64,000 bases of DNA from the NCBI GenBank assembly GCA_026120185.1, contig JANUWF010001165.1:1240001-1304000 (forward strand). Reading direction: 5' to 3'. Position numbers and translations under genes: made by a program. The stretch comes from Voacanga thouarsii (lineage: Eukaryota; Streptophyta; Magnoliopsida; Gentianales; Apocynaceae). The notes under the pieces are model-generated. The model did not search any database. It had not been told where the DNA came from and was given only the letters and a program-made list of their open reading frames with translations. Position 1 is the stretch's first letter. Every line of letters starts with the position of its first letter. Positions 35,742 to 46,764 of the stretch are shown here, piece by piece.

Positions 35742-37368
35742 ATTAGCATGTTTATTCACATATATTCTCACGAGAGATCAAGATTGGAGAAGATGAAGTT
35801 GTTAGAACAAACCTACCTTGGAGGTGTTCTTGAACCTTCACAGAATTTTCTGGTTTTGATCCGAAGTAGCGAGTTGATTTGTGGGGTTTGATGTTAAAAA
35901 TGGTGTTGATGGACTCATGGCAGTGAGTAGGTCAAATCTGGAGATTTTAGAGAAGGTTTGAAGTGGTTTGGAGGGGTATTAGGTGAAAGGAAGAAGTAGG
36001 TGTTCTTAGTGTAGTGTGTGTGTTCTTGAAGGTTGAAGGAATTTGTGAGATTGTAGTTTACAGATACCAAAATTCTGTGAGAACTAGGGCTGGCCGAATT
36101 TCTGTAGGGTTTAAGAAGATGATTCTCTGATTTGGAAAGGAAAAGGAAAGGTTAGTTGTTAAAATCCTTGAAGAATATTTTTAGAAAGTAAATTTGGAAA
36201 CTAAATATCCTAGAATATCTTGATTGTTGGAGAGCTTTGGAAGTCTGCCATGGCTGACTGCTTTGAGCAGAATTTCGGTGGGATTAATGCGGGCTTAAGG
36301 AAGCTTATGGTGGCCGAAAATAGGGAGCATAATGGTGAAGAAGAAGTCTGGTTATTTCAGGGATACATTATGGAAAGTTGCTAAACTATGGTGGCTGAAA
36401 ATTTGGTAATCAATCAAGCATAATTGCAGGGATTTGTTGGAGAGATTTTTGGGCAGCTATGTCTGAATTTCGTGCAGAAGCTTAAGAGGAAAAATGGAGC
36501 TCAGTTACTGGAAGTTTAAGGAAGGTTTATGCAGAACAATGATGGTGTTTCGGCTGGAGGAAGATTAGGAAACAAAGCTGGACAATTTCTTGCACAACAT
36601 TTTTCGCAAGCTGGAGTTTTCCCTGGGCAGTTTTTCGGCTGCCATTTTCTAGCCCGTTTGCAAAGAGTTTGAAGGGGAATTCTAGGGGCTTTCAAGGCTG
36701 GTTTCTAGCCTTCTTCATGGAGGAAAAACATGGCTAAGGTGCTGAACAAACTCTGGAAGAAAACAGCTTGGTTTTGGACTCTCAAAGCTGCGATTTGTAT
36801 AGGAATTTTTCCTGGTTTTGCTCCAGCTTTGAGCAATCCAAAAATGGCTAAAGAATTCAAGTTGCAAGCTGATCCAAAAGACCATTTTTCTGGTAGCATT
36901 TGGGAGGGAATATTAGCTAAGAATCTCGACACCTTGATGGCACAATCAGCTGGAGAATTTTCAGTTCATTCCAAGAAGGAAGATGAACTAGTTAGAGTGA
37001 ATTTTTCAGCAAGCTCACTAAAGGAATTTTCCTCTTGAAATCTCCCACAACTCTTTCACATTTTCGGACCATAAGAAGTCCTTTACTAAGACATTTTGAT
37101 CCTACAAGACCATAACACTTCACTGAAATTTCTGGAAAGAAAATGGCTAGAACAATTTGCTCAACCTCGTGAGTTGAGAACTAAGGAAAAATCAAAGATC
37201 AAGGAAAAATGAATTCCTCTTAGGAAATTCGAGTAGAACAAATGAGTAGGATTTGAAGACTCCTATTATGCCTCCTATAGGACATCTCTACCCTACTCCA
37301 AACACCACTAAGGCCGAAATTATTACTTCCCCAAGCAAAAATAAAATTTAACCAAGCTAAAACTCCTA

Positions 37369-37432
37369 TGATGGAATTTGAACCCAAGACCTCAAGAATT
37401 TATTTCCAAAGCTCTAACCACTACACCACAAC
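37369..37432 (-). other. tRNA-like sequence in solo LTR 2 (antisense to the LTR)
   Basis: Read on minus: GTGGTGTAGTGGTTAGAGC, an A-box/D-arm type sequence, then about 30 bases later TGGGTTCAAATTCCA, a B-box/T-arm type sequence. This is the best preserved of the three copies. It lies 248-312 bp from the LTR 3' end, as in the other two LTRs. Confidence 0.55.
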
Positions 37433-37680
37433 AACTCTTGTTGTTATTTTCACTAGCAACTTATTTACTATCCAATCCTCAAGATATCTCCCTATTTTCA
37501 CCTCAGGCAAAAATTACCATTTTGCCATTCTCACTCAATATTCACCAACAAGCCTCCAAGACATTAAAACTTAAATCCAAGGCACATAAAATCAAATAAA
37601 AATATATTTAATCATGCAATAAAGTATGTTATGCATCCCAACCCCCTTATTCTAAGGTCGGTTTTGACTGGGGTTTCACA

Positions 37681-37924
37681 TCAACTTAAGATACATTAGG
37701 TGTAGGCAAAGGAGTATAAAGACCATGTGGAAGGGATCTAGACTTAGCTCGCCTACAAATAATGCATTGAGAATAATGTTTCTCCACATCCTTTCTTATT
37801 TTTGGCCAAAAGAAATGCTCCTTAAGAATGCCTAAGGTCTTTGCCACACCAAAATGCCCCATTAGTCTCCCACTATGGGCCTCCCTAACTAGCAACACCC
37901 TAATAGATCCCTTTGGCACACAAG
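37681..37924 (-). pseudogene. Ty3/gypsy integrase zinc-finger segment (copy 2)
   Basis: Read on minus: [40 protein letters not shown], then [20 protein letters not shown]. This is the HHCC zinc finger that binds the element's DNA ends. It is a 244-bp island of gypsy sequence trapped between two solo LTRs of the same long family in opposite orientation (33323-37680 and 37925-41266). Confidence 0.9.
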
Positions 37925-38176
37925 TGTAATACCCCGCCCAAAACCACCTTTGACCTATGGGGAAAAGTCATGCATTGCATAGCATTTCACATTTCATGTG
38001 ATATCTTAACATTATTTTCGCATGGGTGCATGAGATTTCCAAGGTTGTGCTTGCATAAAATTATTTAAATGTGTTATTGCATTATTTATGAGTTGCTTTA
38101 AGTGAAGTTTAGTAGAGGAGATGGAAGGATGAGAATTAGGGTGGAAAGAATTTCCTAGAGAAATATCATCATCGGA

Positions 38177-38243
38177 GTTGATTTGGAATAGCGGTTAGGT
38201 TTGGTGATTTTCCTTGGTGACCCGAGTTCGAATCCTACCTCTT
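38177..38243 (+). other. tRNA-like sequence in solo LTR 3 (antisense to the LTR)
   Basis: On plus: AATAGCGGTTAGG (D-arm like), then CCCGAGTTCGAATCCTA, an excellent B-box. It lies ~250-320 bp from this LTR's 3' end. The A-box is weaker than in solo LTR 2. Confidence 0.5.
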
Positions 38244-38888
38244 ACGAATCTTAATTTTCCTTTTGAATTCTTTTCCCTAGATTTCTTCATGCTTTGGTTA
38301 AAAAACCCTAGCCATCCTAGTGAATTTTTAGCACCATCTTCATAGGAGATAAGTCTCTATATTTATCTCCTAAATTCAAGGACTTTTGATAAGGATAAAA
38401 TTTAATTTTATTTTCAGCTTTTGTCCTCTTTGATTTTCGAAAAACCCTAGCTAGAGTTACTAAATTCCAGCTTATTTTAATTCATCAGATTTTATATTAG
38501 ATAGCTGGAATTAATTTGTTATTTTTCTGGAAAGATATCTTGTTGATTTTGATCATAGAACCCTAGCTAAAAATCTGGAAAATTTTCCAGCTTTGTGTCG
38601 CCACCTTTGGAGCATTCCTAGCTCAACTCAATCTCTTCCAAGACTAGGGAAATCTTATCCAAATCCTTTAGCAAATCAGATTTTATTTCAATCCTAAACC
38701 AACTAGGTTTTACTCTTTCTTTTTCTGCAGAATTTCAGCAACCTTGTGCATGCACAAGCTGCACGAAAAATCCTGCACTCCTAAGTGCAATCAAACTCTT
38801 CAAACCTTAGCTCAAATTACCTAGAACACCTCTCACCAAATCAAATTACTTTAGCGACATAAAATAAGATTTTATCCACAAAAAATTC

Positions 38889-38982
38889 CAGAATTTCGGC
38901 CAGCTTCTACACAGAAATTTCGACCAGCTTTGCATCAGGAATTTCGACCAGCTTTACACCAGAATTTTTGGCTAGCTTTGCT
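38889..38982. repeat. Tandem repeat, 4 units of 23-24 bp
   Basis: Units start at 38889, 38912, 38936 and 38960, each a variant of CAGAATTTCGACCAGCTTT plus 4-5 bases. It lies in solo LTR 3 in a wider region where the words CAGAATTT, GGCCAGC and TGCAGAA keep recurring. Confidence 0.85.
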
Positions 38983-41266
38983 TAGTGCAATGCATGAAAA
39001 TTCTGTACTCCAAAACATACCAAAACTCCTTGTTGATTAAGTCAAACCATATCACTTGAAACTCTTATTTTTTCCCTCTAATTTGCGGATAGAATTGAAG
39101 CAAAAAATAGTCCAGAAATTTTACTTTTTGCTCATAGATTTCGTGCAGAATTTCTAGTTACCAAAACTGCACAAACTCTTCCTTGTTTGGCCAAAAAACT
39201 TGAACATGCACACAGCCTTTTCCTTGTGCAGTTTTTGGCCAGCATAGGAGAACAATTCCAGATTATTTTCTCCTCTTAAACCCTCTCAGTTTCGGTAGCA
39301 ATAAGTGTACAACAAGCTACAATTTTCGCCATTGCTGTCCAAGAAACCTAGAGCCATTAGGAGTCCTTCTTAGCACCACCTTCTAACTCTAAATCAATCT
39401 CTTCTAACCCTAAACCAAGATAGCCAACTACTCCCTCCTTACTAAACAAAAATTCCAGCAAAAACTCTCCTGCAATTTTTGAAAAACACAAGAGCAATTC
39501 TTAGCAAAAAAACCGATCACACCCTAAGGTAAACAAAAATCATCTCAACCTCTTGATTCATTTCTTCCATTAATTCTTCCCTTTTTCTTCCCTTAAACCA
39601 TGCCACATAGAGGCTAATTTCGTCCTCTTTACCTACTTTCGATCAAAAGGAAGTAAAGAAGACAGCTTTCACTTCTTCTCAAATGAACTCGGGACGATCA
39701 CCATAGGAGTATCGAGACCTTGCTAATCCGGAGGTTGTAAGGTAAGGGAATTATTACCCTTAATATCGAAATTAAGATCTAATGAGATTTATGATGTCTA
39801 TGAAAGTATGATAGAATGATATATGTGCTTAGTTGGGATAGATGAATATTTTAAGTCGAGTAATTAATTAAGCATATTCGATGGATAGCAATGCCATATT
39901 TTATTGTGATAATGATGGATGTGAAGTGTGATGGTCAAGTCAAGACATTTTTGATATATTATTCATGTCTTTGATGGATATATGATCATAGTGTATGTAC
40001 TTTGAGGAATAGATGATTTATTTGAAGTTTGATAATGGATCGTGATTTGTTATGAGAATAAATGAGTTTAATGCATGTTTGAATCGATTGAGACCCTGAT
40101 CATGATATTATGTGATTCTAGATCAGGAGGGTATTTGAAGGAAGCAAGCTGTGATTTTATCTTGTTTATTGAGTCATATCAAGTAAGTCATTGCATAAAC
40201 TCTTGTTAAATGTTGTGATGGCAAGTCTATGTGGTAAAGTTTTGTGAAGTTATTGTTGAACTGTGTTTGCTTGGGTTGTAAATGTGGATGTTTATTCTTT
40301 AAACAGTTTTGTCAAACTAACAATTTTTATCAAGAACTGTTCTTTTCTCAACATTTTAGAAAACTCTTTTAAAGAAAACTACGTTTTACAAAGCCAATGT
40401 ATGGAAATATTGTGAATTAGGAATTGACGGATATGTTCGTTGAGTACTCAGTAAGGATAGGCTAACAATACTAGTCTTGGAGGGCTAGAGTAAGTCTTCT
40501 GGCAGGAGGCCACCTCCAGAAGATAAGCTTTGCTTGAAAAGGCGACAGTATTGGTTGGTCAGGCCGGTCCGAGCTAGCATTTGTACCTGGTAAGGTATTA
40601 TTTATTTTCCCGGCATGGACACTCGGATGGTTTTGTTGGGTATAGAGATGGAGGAGTATCTCACCCGGTGGGCTGTACACTCACCTTGATCAGAATGCCC
40701 AACGTGTGGTAATTTGGTCCAGGCAAGGTGCACAAAGTGTGGTGCCTTGTCCTCATGGAGCCCAAAATGTGGTGATATGACTGTTATTCAAGTGGATGAT
40801 TTATTTTGTACAAAGTGTGACAATGAGAAAAATCAACTCCTTGCAAAGAGAAAATTATTTATGACTTACCAAATATTTCTACAAATATTTTCACTATGCA
40901 TACACGAACTGCTCAAAGTACCATGTGCACACACATGACTTATTGAGATTTAATCTCACATGTTTTATATCATGTTTTTAGGAGATAGATTATGCTAAGC
41001 AACCGGGGCATGTGATAGTTGAAGCTTTTGTTATTTTCCATTATGTTCTAGGAGACAATTGTTGATTTAAGCTTCTGATCAGATATTTGTTTTTATTTAG
41101 TTTTGCTCCAGTTTGAGCCTGATGTAATAAGAGTTTTCCGTTATTTATCTAAGTTTGATTTCTTTGGTTTGTCTTTATATTTTATACTTCGTTTTAAAGA
41201 CCCCTTGTCCTCTGGGACAGGGCGACATCCCCACCTTTTTAGGGTACGTAGTAGTGGGGTGTTACA

Positions 41267-42441
41267 CAAAGCCTTGCCTCCCTAAACAAGAAACTATTAT
41301 GCCTATAATATTTAGCAAATATACCTTTCTCACAAGTATGGAAAATATCCCTAAACTCTTCATCATCAACATACAAATCTTTCGCAAGTTCAAAACCAAA
41401 AAGTTTAGTATCCAAAAAGTTTAGTAATGCATACCTTCGAGATAGTGCATTCGCTATCACATTTTCCTTACCCTTTTTGTATTGAATGACATATGAAAAT
41501 GTCCCAATAAACTCCATCCACCTTGCATGCCTCTTGTTCAAATTTTGTTGGCTTTTGAGGTGTTTAAGGGTCTCATGATCGGTATAAATGACAAACTCTC
41601 TTGGCAAAATGTAATGTTGCCAATATTTTGGGGTCCTCACCAAGGCAAAAAGCTCTTTGTCATAGGTAGAGTAATTGAGGGCCGCCCCAGACAATTTCTC
41701 ACTAAAGTATGCAATAGGTTTTCTATCTTGAGTCAAGACCGCACCTATTCCCACCCCACTTGCATCACACTCTATCTCAAAGGCCTTCTCAAAATTAGGA
41801 AAAATAAGAATTAGAGCTTAGCTCAATTTATCTTTGAGGGCTTGAAAGGCTTGTTGTTGGACTTCTTCCCACCTAAATCCCTCATTTTTCTTTACCACTT
41901 CGGTTAGAGGGGCTGCTATAGTGCTAAAATTTTGGATGAACCTCCTATAGAAGCTAGCTAGCTCATGGAAACTACGGACTTGGGTAATGGTGGTAGGGGT
42001 TGGCCAATCTTGGATGGCTTTCACTTTTTTCTCATCAACCTCAATCCCTTTGGCACTCACAACATACCCAAGGAATGTAATCCTCTTTAAATAAAAAGAG
42101 CATTTCTCAAGATTAGCATACAATCTCTCCCTTTGGAGGGCTACAAGCACACTTTGAATATGATTCAAATGATCCACATATGATTTGCTATAGATTGATA
42201 TATCATCAAAGTACACAATAACAAATTTCCCAGTGAATTCCCTCAAAACATGGTGCATTACTCGCATGAAAGTACCAGGAGCATTAGATAATCCAAAAGG
42301 CATGATAAGCCACTCATACAACCTTTGTTTAGTTTTAAAAGATGTTTTCCATTCATCTTCTTCTCTTATTCTAATTTGGTGATAACCGAATTTTCAATCA
42401 ATTTTAGAGAAAATGCATACACAAATAGCTCATCAAGCAAG
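41267..42441 (-). pseudogene. Ty3/gypsy RT (catalytic half) and RNase H (copy 2)
   Basis: Read on minus, RT gives [34 protein letters not shown] (catalytic YFDD; both Asp kept), [20 protein letters not shown] and the thumb [19 protein letters not shown]. RNase H gives [38 protein letters not shown] and [20 protein letters not shown], ending at REARLCV where solo LTR 3 interrupts. The first ~100 bases next to 42441 are frame-shifted (LLDELFVYAF for LLDELHGACVF). A stop after DKLS separates RT from RNase H. Confidence 0.9.
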
Positions 42442-44135
42442 TGTTAGTGTTGTGCTCTGGAGGCAATCACGTATACTATGTATATTGTATATTAAATTAA
42501 TAAGAGGCATTCTTTATCTTTCATTTTGATTGTTATATCTAAATATGTATACAAACCGTTAGATAAAGTCCCTAGTACAACACAGTGTTAAGGAAATCAT
42601 GATAGAGATCATGTTGTGAGATTCCTACTACACTATGCAGTGTTTGTACTTAAATAATCCCCATTTATAGTATTAATAAGATGGGACATTATTAATACGC
42701 CAAGACTGGCACATGTTATATCTTTTGATTGGATCAAGCGGTGGTTCTCATATCCGTGAGTGTTGGGATACTCTGGATTAACGTGTGGATGCTTGTTTTA
42801 GAACAAGTTCATTGGATAACCTAGCTACGAGATAATCACTTGGATAACTATTTAGTGCTAGTGATATAATCTCATTATAGCAAGTGTGCAAGTATCCTTA
42901 GACTTGAGATCTCCAAGATACTTTGTTTAACGAGCATTGTATTTTGATTCTAATCTTTGGAGTCTTATTTGGGACTGCCTATGGGATGGATATTGGGTAC
43001 AACGTAAAGTAAACGAAAGTAGTTGAGAAAGTCAATAAATGATTCATCACTCTTAATAGTAGGAGAGTATATCTCAAGGCCACTTGTAGAAATCATTACT
43101 CATGAAGTCCTTGGTCAAGGCGACTATGTGACGGAAATGGTTCCAATTGATACACATATCGAGTAATGGATTTCTTGAACAAGTACTAAAATATTCGGGC
43201 CAGAATTAATAATATTCTGGAGGGAGTTGGCACTAATTCCATGCTCTAGACCGAATGAGATATTGTATGATGAAAGGAGTTTATTGCACTGATAATTTGC
43301 TATTGAAAGGTTCATGTCAAGCTACTTGACTTTCTGGACTTTTGGGCGGTCAAGAGTCATTGCTAGATGTCGCTCTTGATATGCTACATATGGATTTATT
43401 AATTAGAGAATTAATAAATTTAATCCTTTATTTTATTAAGGATTATTAATTCTAATATTGTTAGAATTAATTCATATTATGCTACCAATAAGACCAGGAA
43501 ACCTAATGGGTCACACACAATAAAGGTTTGAATGCTCAAATATATTATTTGATAATATTGTGGGGTTAATTAAGAGAAGGGAATATATTTATAGGTGAAT
43601 TATAAGTTTGCTATAATTCATGGGACCTAATTGTAATTAAGTAAACTTCAAGGACCAATTTGTTGACAATTGGACGTTGAAGGACTAAGTTGTAATTTAC
43701 GGTAATTATAAATCTATAAATATAAGGAAATGGTTTCCTTAGGGTAAGAGATACAGACTATTCATGCAATAACAGAGAAACCATTTCTCTGCCTCCCTCT
43801 TGATCAAACCCTAGCCGTCTCTCTCTTATTAATCAAACCCTAGCCTCCTAAATTCTACTAGTATAGAATTGTGAAATTGTGAGCGTTCGACCTTGTGTGG
43901 ATTATCATTAGATGGAGTTCTTTCTTGGACTTCAGTTGAGCTGCTGTGAACCAATTTTGTGATTTGGATCGCGCCTGCGTTCTTGGAACAAGAAAAATTT
44001 AAATTCCGGCTTCAAGAGGTAATAAACGTGATCTTCTCTTTTTCCCATTTCTACTACAAACTCGTGATCCATGGCTTGGATTTCTTGCTATTTTCCGCTG
44101 CGTTTCATCTGATTAGTTAATTTAGAAATCCTACA
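42442..44135 (+). mobile_element. Solo LTR of the TGTTAG family with intact target duplication
   Basis: A 1694-bp element starts TGTTAGTGTTGTGCTCTGGA and ends AAATCCTACA. It is flanked by the perfect 5-bp duplication GCAAG (42437-42441 and 44136-44140). It splits gypsy RT at DDLL/DELH. It has no coding sequence and is the cleanest of five copies in the window. The LTR start (TGTTAG...GAGGCAATCA) is of the kind common in plant Ty1/copia LTRs, so a copia origin is likely but unproven. ATAAATATAAGGAAA near 43715 is a candidate promoter region. Confidence 0.9.
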
Positions 44136-44750
44136 GCAAGTCATCTAGCCTAAGAATGTGATAGCTGTATTTTATCGTGATGTTGTTGATAGCACAACAA
44201 TCCAGACACATACGCCATGTCCCATCCTTTTTGGGCACCAAGAGAACCGGAACCGCACATGGACTTAGGCTCTCTCTTACATGTCCCTTCTTAAGCAATG
44301 CCTCTACTTGCTTTTTCAATTCCTTGGAGTCCTCCGGATTGCTTCTATATGCCGGCTCCGAGGACAAAGTCGATTTGATGCTCAATTCCTCTTATGAGTG
44401 GTAGTCCTTTGGGCACCCATTTGGAAAAACGTCTTTAAATTCTTGAAGAATGGCTGCAATTTTATTAGGCAAAAACAATGTAGAATCATTAGTAGAAACA
44501 TAAGAACCTTTGCATAAAAGAAGGACAACCGGTTTCTTAGCTTCTATAGCCTCTATGACCTCACTTTCTTTTGTAATGAAATTCACTATTCTTTTACTTC
44601 CCATCTTTTGTCTTTGCTCACTCATATTCTTAATTGTCAAAGGTATTTGTTTGTCCATCCTCTTTCTCAACTCCTTTTCTCTCCTCTCTTGTTCTTTCCT
44701 CTCAATTTCTTGTTTGTGCTTAACATCTTGCGCAAAATGAGAGATAGACA
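44136..44750 (-). pseudogene. Ty3/gypsy RT N-terminal part joined to a charged linker (copy 2)
   Basis: Read on minus: a Lys/Glu-rich linker (HKQEIERKEQERREKELRKR), then KKPVVLLLCKGSYVS, AAILQEFKDVFPNG and the RT fingers PAYRSNPEDSKELKKQVEAL, LLKKGHVRESLSPCAVPVLL and KDGTWRMCLDCCAINN. It ends at DDLL where the solo LTR lies. The frame joins directly to the gag end near 44750 with no protease domain between, unlike copy 3, where the protease precedes the same linker. Confidence 0.87.
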
Positions 44751-46260
44751 CCTAATGTAGAAAATGTTCTCTCTTTGTTGGTGATCTTGATCCTTAATGG
44801 CTTGTGAATTTAATGACCTTCTTGTGACTCCCACCAAAGAGTATTCTTGACCAACAACTTCCCCTTCATCAATTTCCTCATCTCAATTTCCTTCTTGGTC
44901 TCCTTGGTATTTTTCTCCCTCTTCCTCTTCATCGGTAGAAATCTCACAATAGGGATTAGTATACATCGTTCTCTTGCTTGGACACTCATGAGAAGTATGT
45001 CCATATCCAAGGCACTTAAAACACTTGATATCCCTATTCCTTTGTGGCCTTTCTATGGCTTTTCCCTTGTCCTTGTTCTATCCTTCCTTAGGTTTCCAAT
45101 CCTTCATAGGCTTCTAATCCTCTCTAGGTTTCCAAGCCTCCTTTAGTTTGTTAAAGTCCCTTTGAAATGGCTTAGGGGCTTCATCATTCTTAAGTGGTAC
45201 CTTGCTTGTAGTGTTGGGATTTGGAAGTCGTGGTCTAGTAAATTCCCTCCTCTTTAATTGCCTCTCAATCTTCATAGTGGCATATTCCATATCCTCCAAT
45301 CGATCATATGGATGCAATTCTACCAAATTGGCATTTTTCTTATTTAATCCTCCCAAGAACCTAGCTCTTGTTGCTCTAAGATCCTCATTGATTTGAGCTC
45401 TCATCAACATTACTTCTATTTTTTTTTATCATAATCTTCCACACTCTTATTCTCTTGCTTGAGTGATTGGAGCCTTTGGTAAAGATCATTGTAGTAATGA
45501 TGTGATATATACCTTGCCCTCATCATATCTTTTAACAAATTCCAACTTGCTATGGTTTCTACTCCCATTTATCTCCTTTGTGCACTAATTTGCTCCAACC
45601 AAACCAAAGCATATTCTGAAAATTCCAAAATAGCCAACCTCACTTTTGGCCTCTCACTATAGGTATGACTCTCTAGGAATATCTCCATCTCGCTTTTCTA
45701 CTCGAAATAAGCTTCGGGGTCACTCTTGTCATAGAATGTGGGCACTTTCAATTTGATGTGGTTTAACTTCCTCTCCTCATCATTTCCTTCTCTCATTCCT
45801 TCTCTATTGCCTCATCCTGTATGGTATTCCCCAAAGGCCTTAACTTGTTCCCCCTCATATCATTTATCAACTCTCTCAAACTCTCTTTCTAACCCCCTTA
45901 AGTTGTTCCCACAATTCCTTCCTTGGCCCCTACCTCGTCCTCCTTTCAAACCATGTCTTCCCCAATAGAGTGCTCATCCTATTCTTCCCCTTGTTGGGCA
46001 TTTAACGGAGGAGTATGGGCATCACCATCCATCATTATTGGGCTAGGTACTTCAAATCGTTCTTGGCTTCTCCTTTGTGCGATGGTAGAAGATTGTCCAA
46101 GATGATTTATCAACTCCCTTGTCATGTTTTGGAACTTATTTTGCATAGTCCTCATTATAGCTTGCAAGTCTTCATGCAAATCCCTAGCATCAATTTATTC
46201 TTCTTGAGGTCTACTAGGGCCATTTAGGTTAGGCGTAGAGATCTCTTGATCATGGACCAT
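44751..46260 (-). pseudogene. Ty3/gypsy gag pseudogene (copy 2)
   Basis: Read on minus from ATG at 46260 (MVHDQEISTPNLNGPSRPQ): a stop, then MHEDLQAIMRTMQNKFQNMT. The capsid part is broken by many frame changes. The distal capsid follows (LMRAQINEDLRATRARFLGG, YDRLEDMEYATMKIERQLKR), then a linker and the zinc knuckle CFKCLGYGHTSHECP (CX2CX4HX4C, near 44985-45030). It ends in acidic TDEEEEGEKYQ and HQQRENIFYIRC near 44755. It is homologous to gag copy 1 (14862-16293). This is non-functional. Confidence 0.87.
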
Positions 46261-46764
46261 GGTGATGGAATATTTACTTACTTATACTTGCAAAACAGAA
46301 TAGATTAGAAAGAAAAATAGATCTTCCTTCACTTCTTTGCGTGTTGGCTCTCAAGGTTAATCACTCCATACTCGTGTTTGCTCTCTTAGGCTCTTTTAAT
46401 AATAGACTCACCCTCTTGCCTTTTTCTCAATACTCAAGCCTTCTTGTTCAATCCCAATTCTCCCCAATGGCTAAAGTTTTAGTCCAACTAGGTGAATCAC
46501 ACAAATCAAAAGAATTTTCTAATTAGGGGGTCTTAGAGGAATTTCAACAAACACTTGTTGGGCACCTCAAGCAAACAAGTTTTAAATCAAGAATTTCAAG
46601 AAAGGTGGACTCAATCAACACAAGAACAAATACTTAGACGCACAAGAAATCACTTCTAACCAAGAAACAAACAAGAATTAGCAAGAATAAAGAAACAAGA
46701 ACAACTAGAATTAGGATTATGAAGAACAAGATGATCACAAGTGTGCACTAGAAAAATTGAGTAT
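46261..46764 (-). other. Leader of gypsy copy 2
   Basis: This is untranslated sequence upstream of gag, read on minus. It shares the wording 'GAACAAG..GGCAAGAG..AAGAGCC..GCAAACACGAG' with the copy 1 leader. A longer series around 46440-46620 also resembles the leader of the tandem element at about 61000-61240. Its 5' LTR is missing, because the sequence changes to copia gag on the opposite strand near 46765. Confidence 0.65.

Larger units (their letters stand above)
33323..37680 (+). mobile_element. Solo LTR 2 of the long TGTAACACCCC family
   Basis: A 4358-bp element starts TGTAACACCCCGCTACCTAG and ends GGGGTTTCACA, with a perfect 5-bp target duplication TCAAC at 33318-33322 and 37681-37685. 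It splits gypsy copy 2 within integrase, between SMDFIL and the zinc finger. No coding sequence lies inside. It is collinear with solo LTR 1: GTCGCCCCGTCC near the start, the CACACGTTGGGCCCCAT block, the GA microsatellite, a region rich in CAGAATTT/CAGCT words, the tRNA-like sequence and the closing CCCCCTTATTCTAAGG motif. Confidence 0.92.
37925..41266 (-). mobile_element. Solo LTR 3 of the long TGTAACACCCC family, inverted
   Basis: Read on minus, it starts TGTAACACCCCACTACTACG, has GGATGTCGCCC and GGACAAGGGGTCTTTA near the start, and ends GGGGTATTACA. At 3342 bp it is about 1 kb shorter than copies 1 and 2. The flanks are CTTTG before and CTTG after on the minus strand, i.e. a 5-bp target duplication with one base lost; the interrupted word RLCVPKGS confirms the site. 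No coding sequence is present. It carries the tRNA-like sequence at the expected place and a 24-bp tandem repeat. Confidence 0.85.

Noticed and set aside
36705..37038. 102-codon ORF in solo LTR 2
   Set aside because: It lies in the repeated-word region of a non-coding LTR, is absent from solo LTR 1 at the same place, and has no recognisable motif.
38889..39000. Possible CRISPR-like array because of 24-bp repeats
   Set aside because: Units are directly adjacent with no spacers and the genome is eukaryotic; it is an ordinary tandem repeat.
40714..40938. Cys-rich ORF (CTKCG..SPKCGD..CTKCD) resembling a zinc-ribbon protein
   Set aside because: It falls in a conserved non-coding LTR block (the CACACGTTGGGC / CACAAAGTGTGG words shared with solo LTRs 1 and 2, where no such frame exists), so the Cys pattern arises from repeated TGTGG words.
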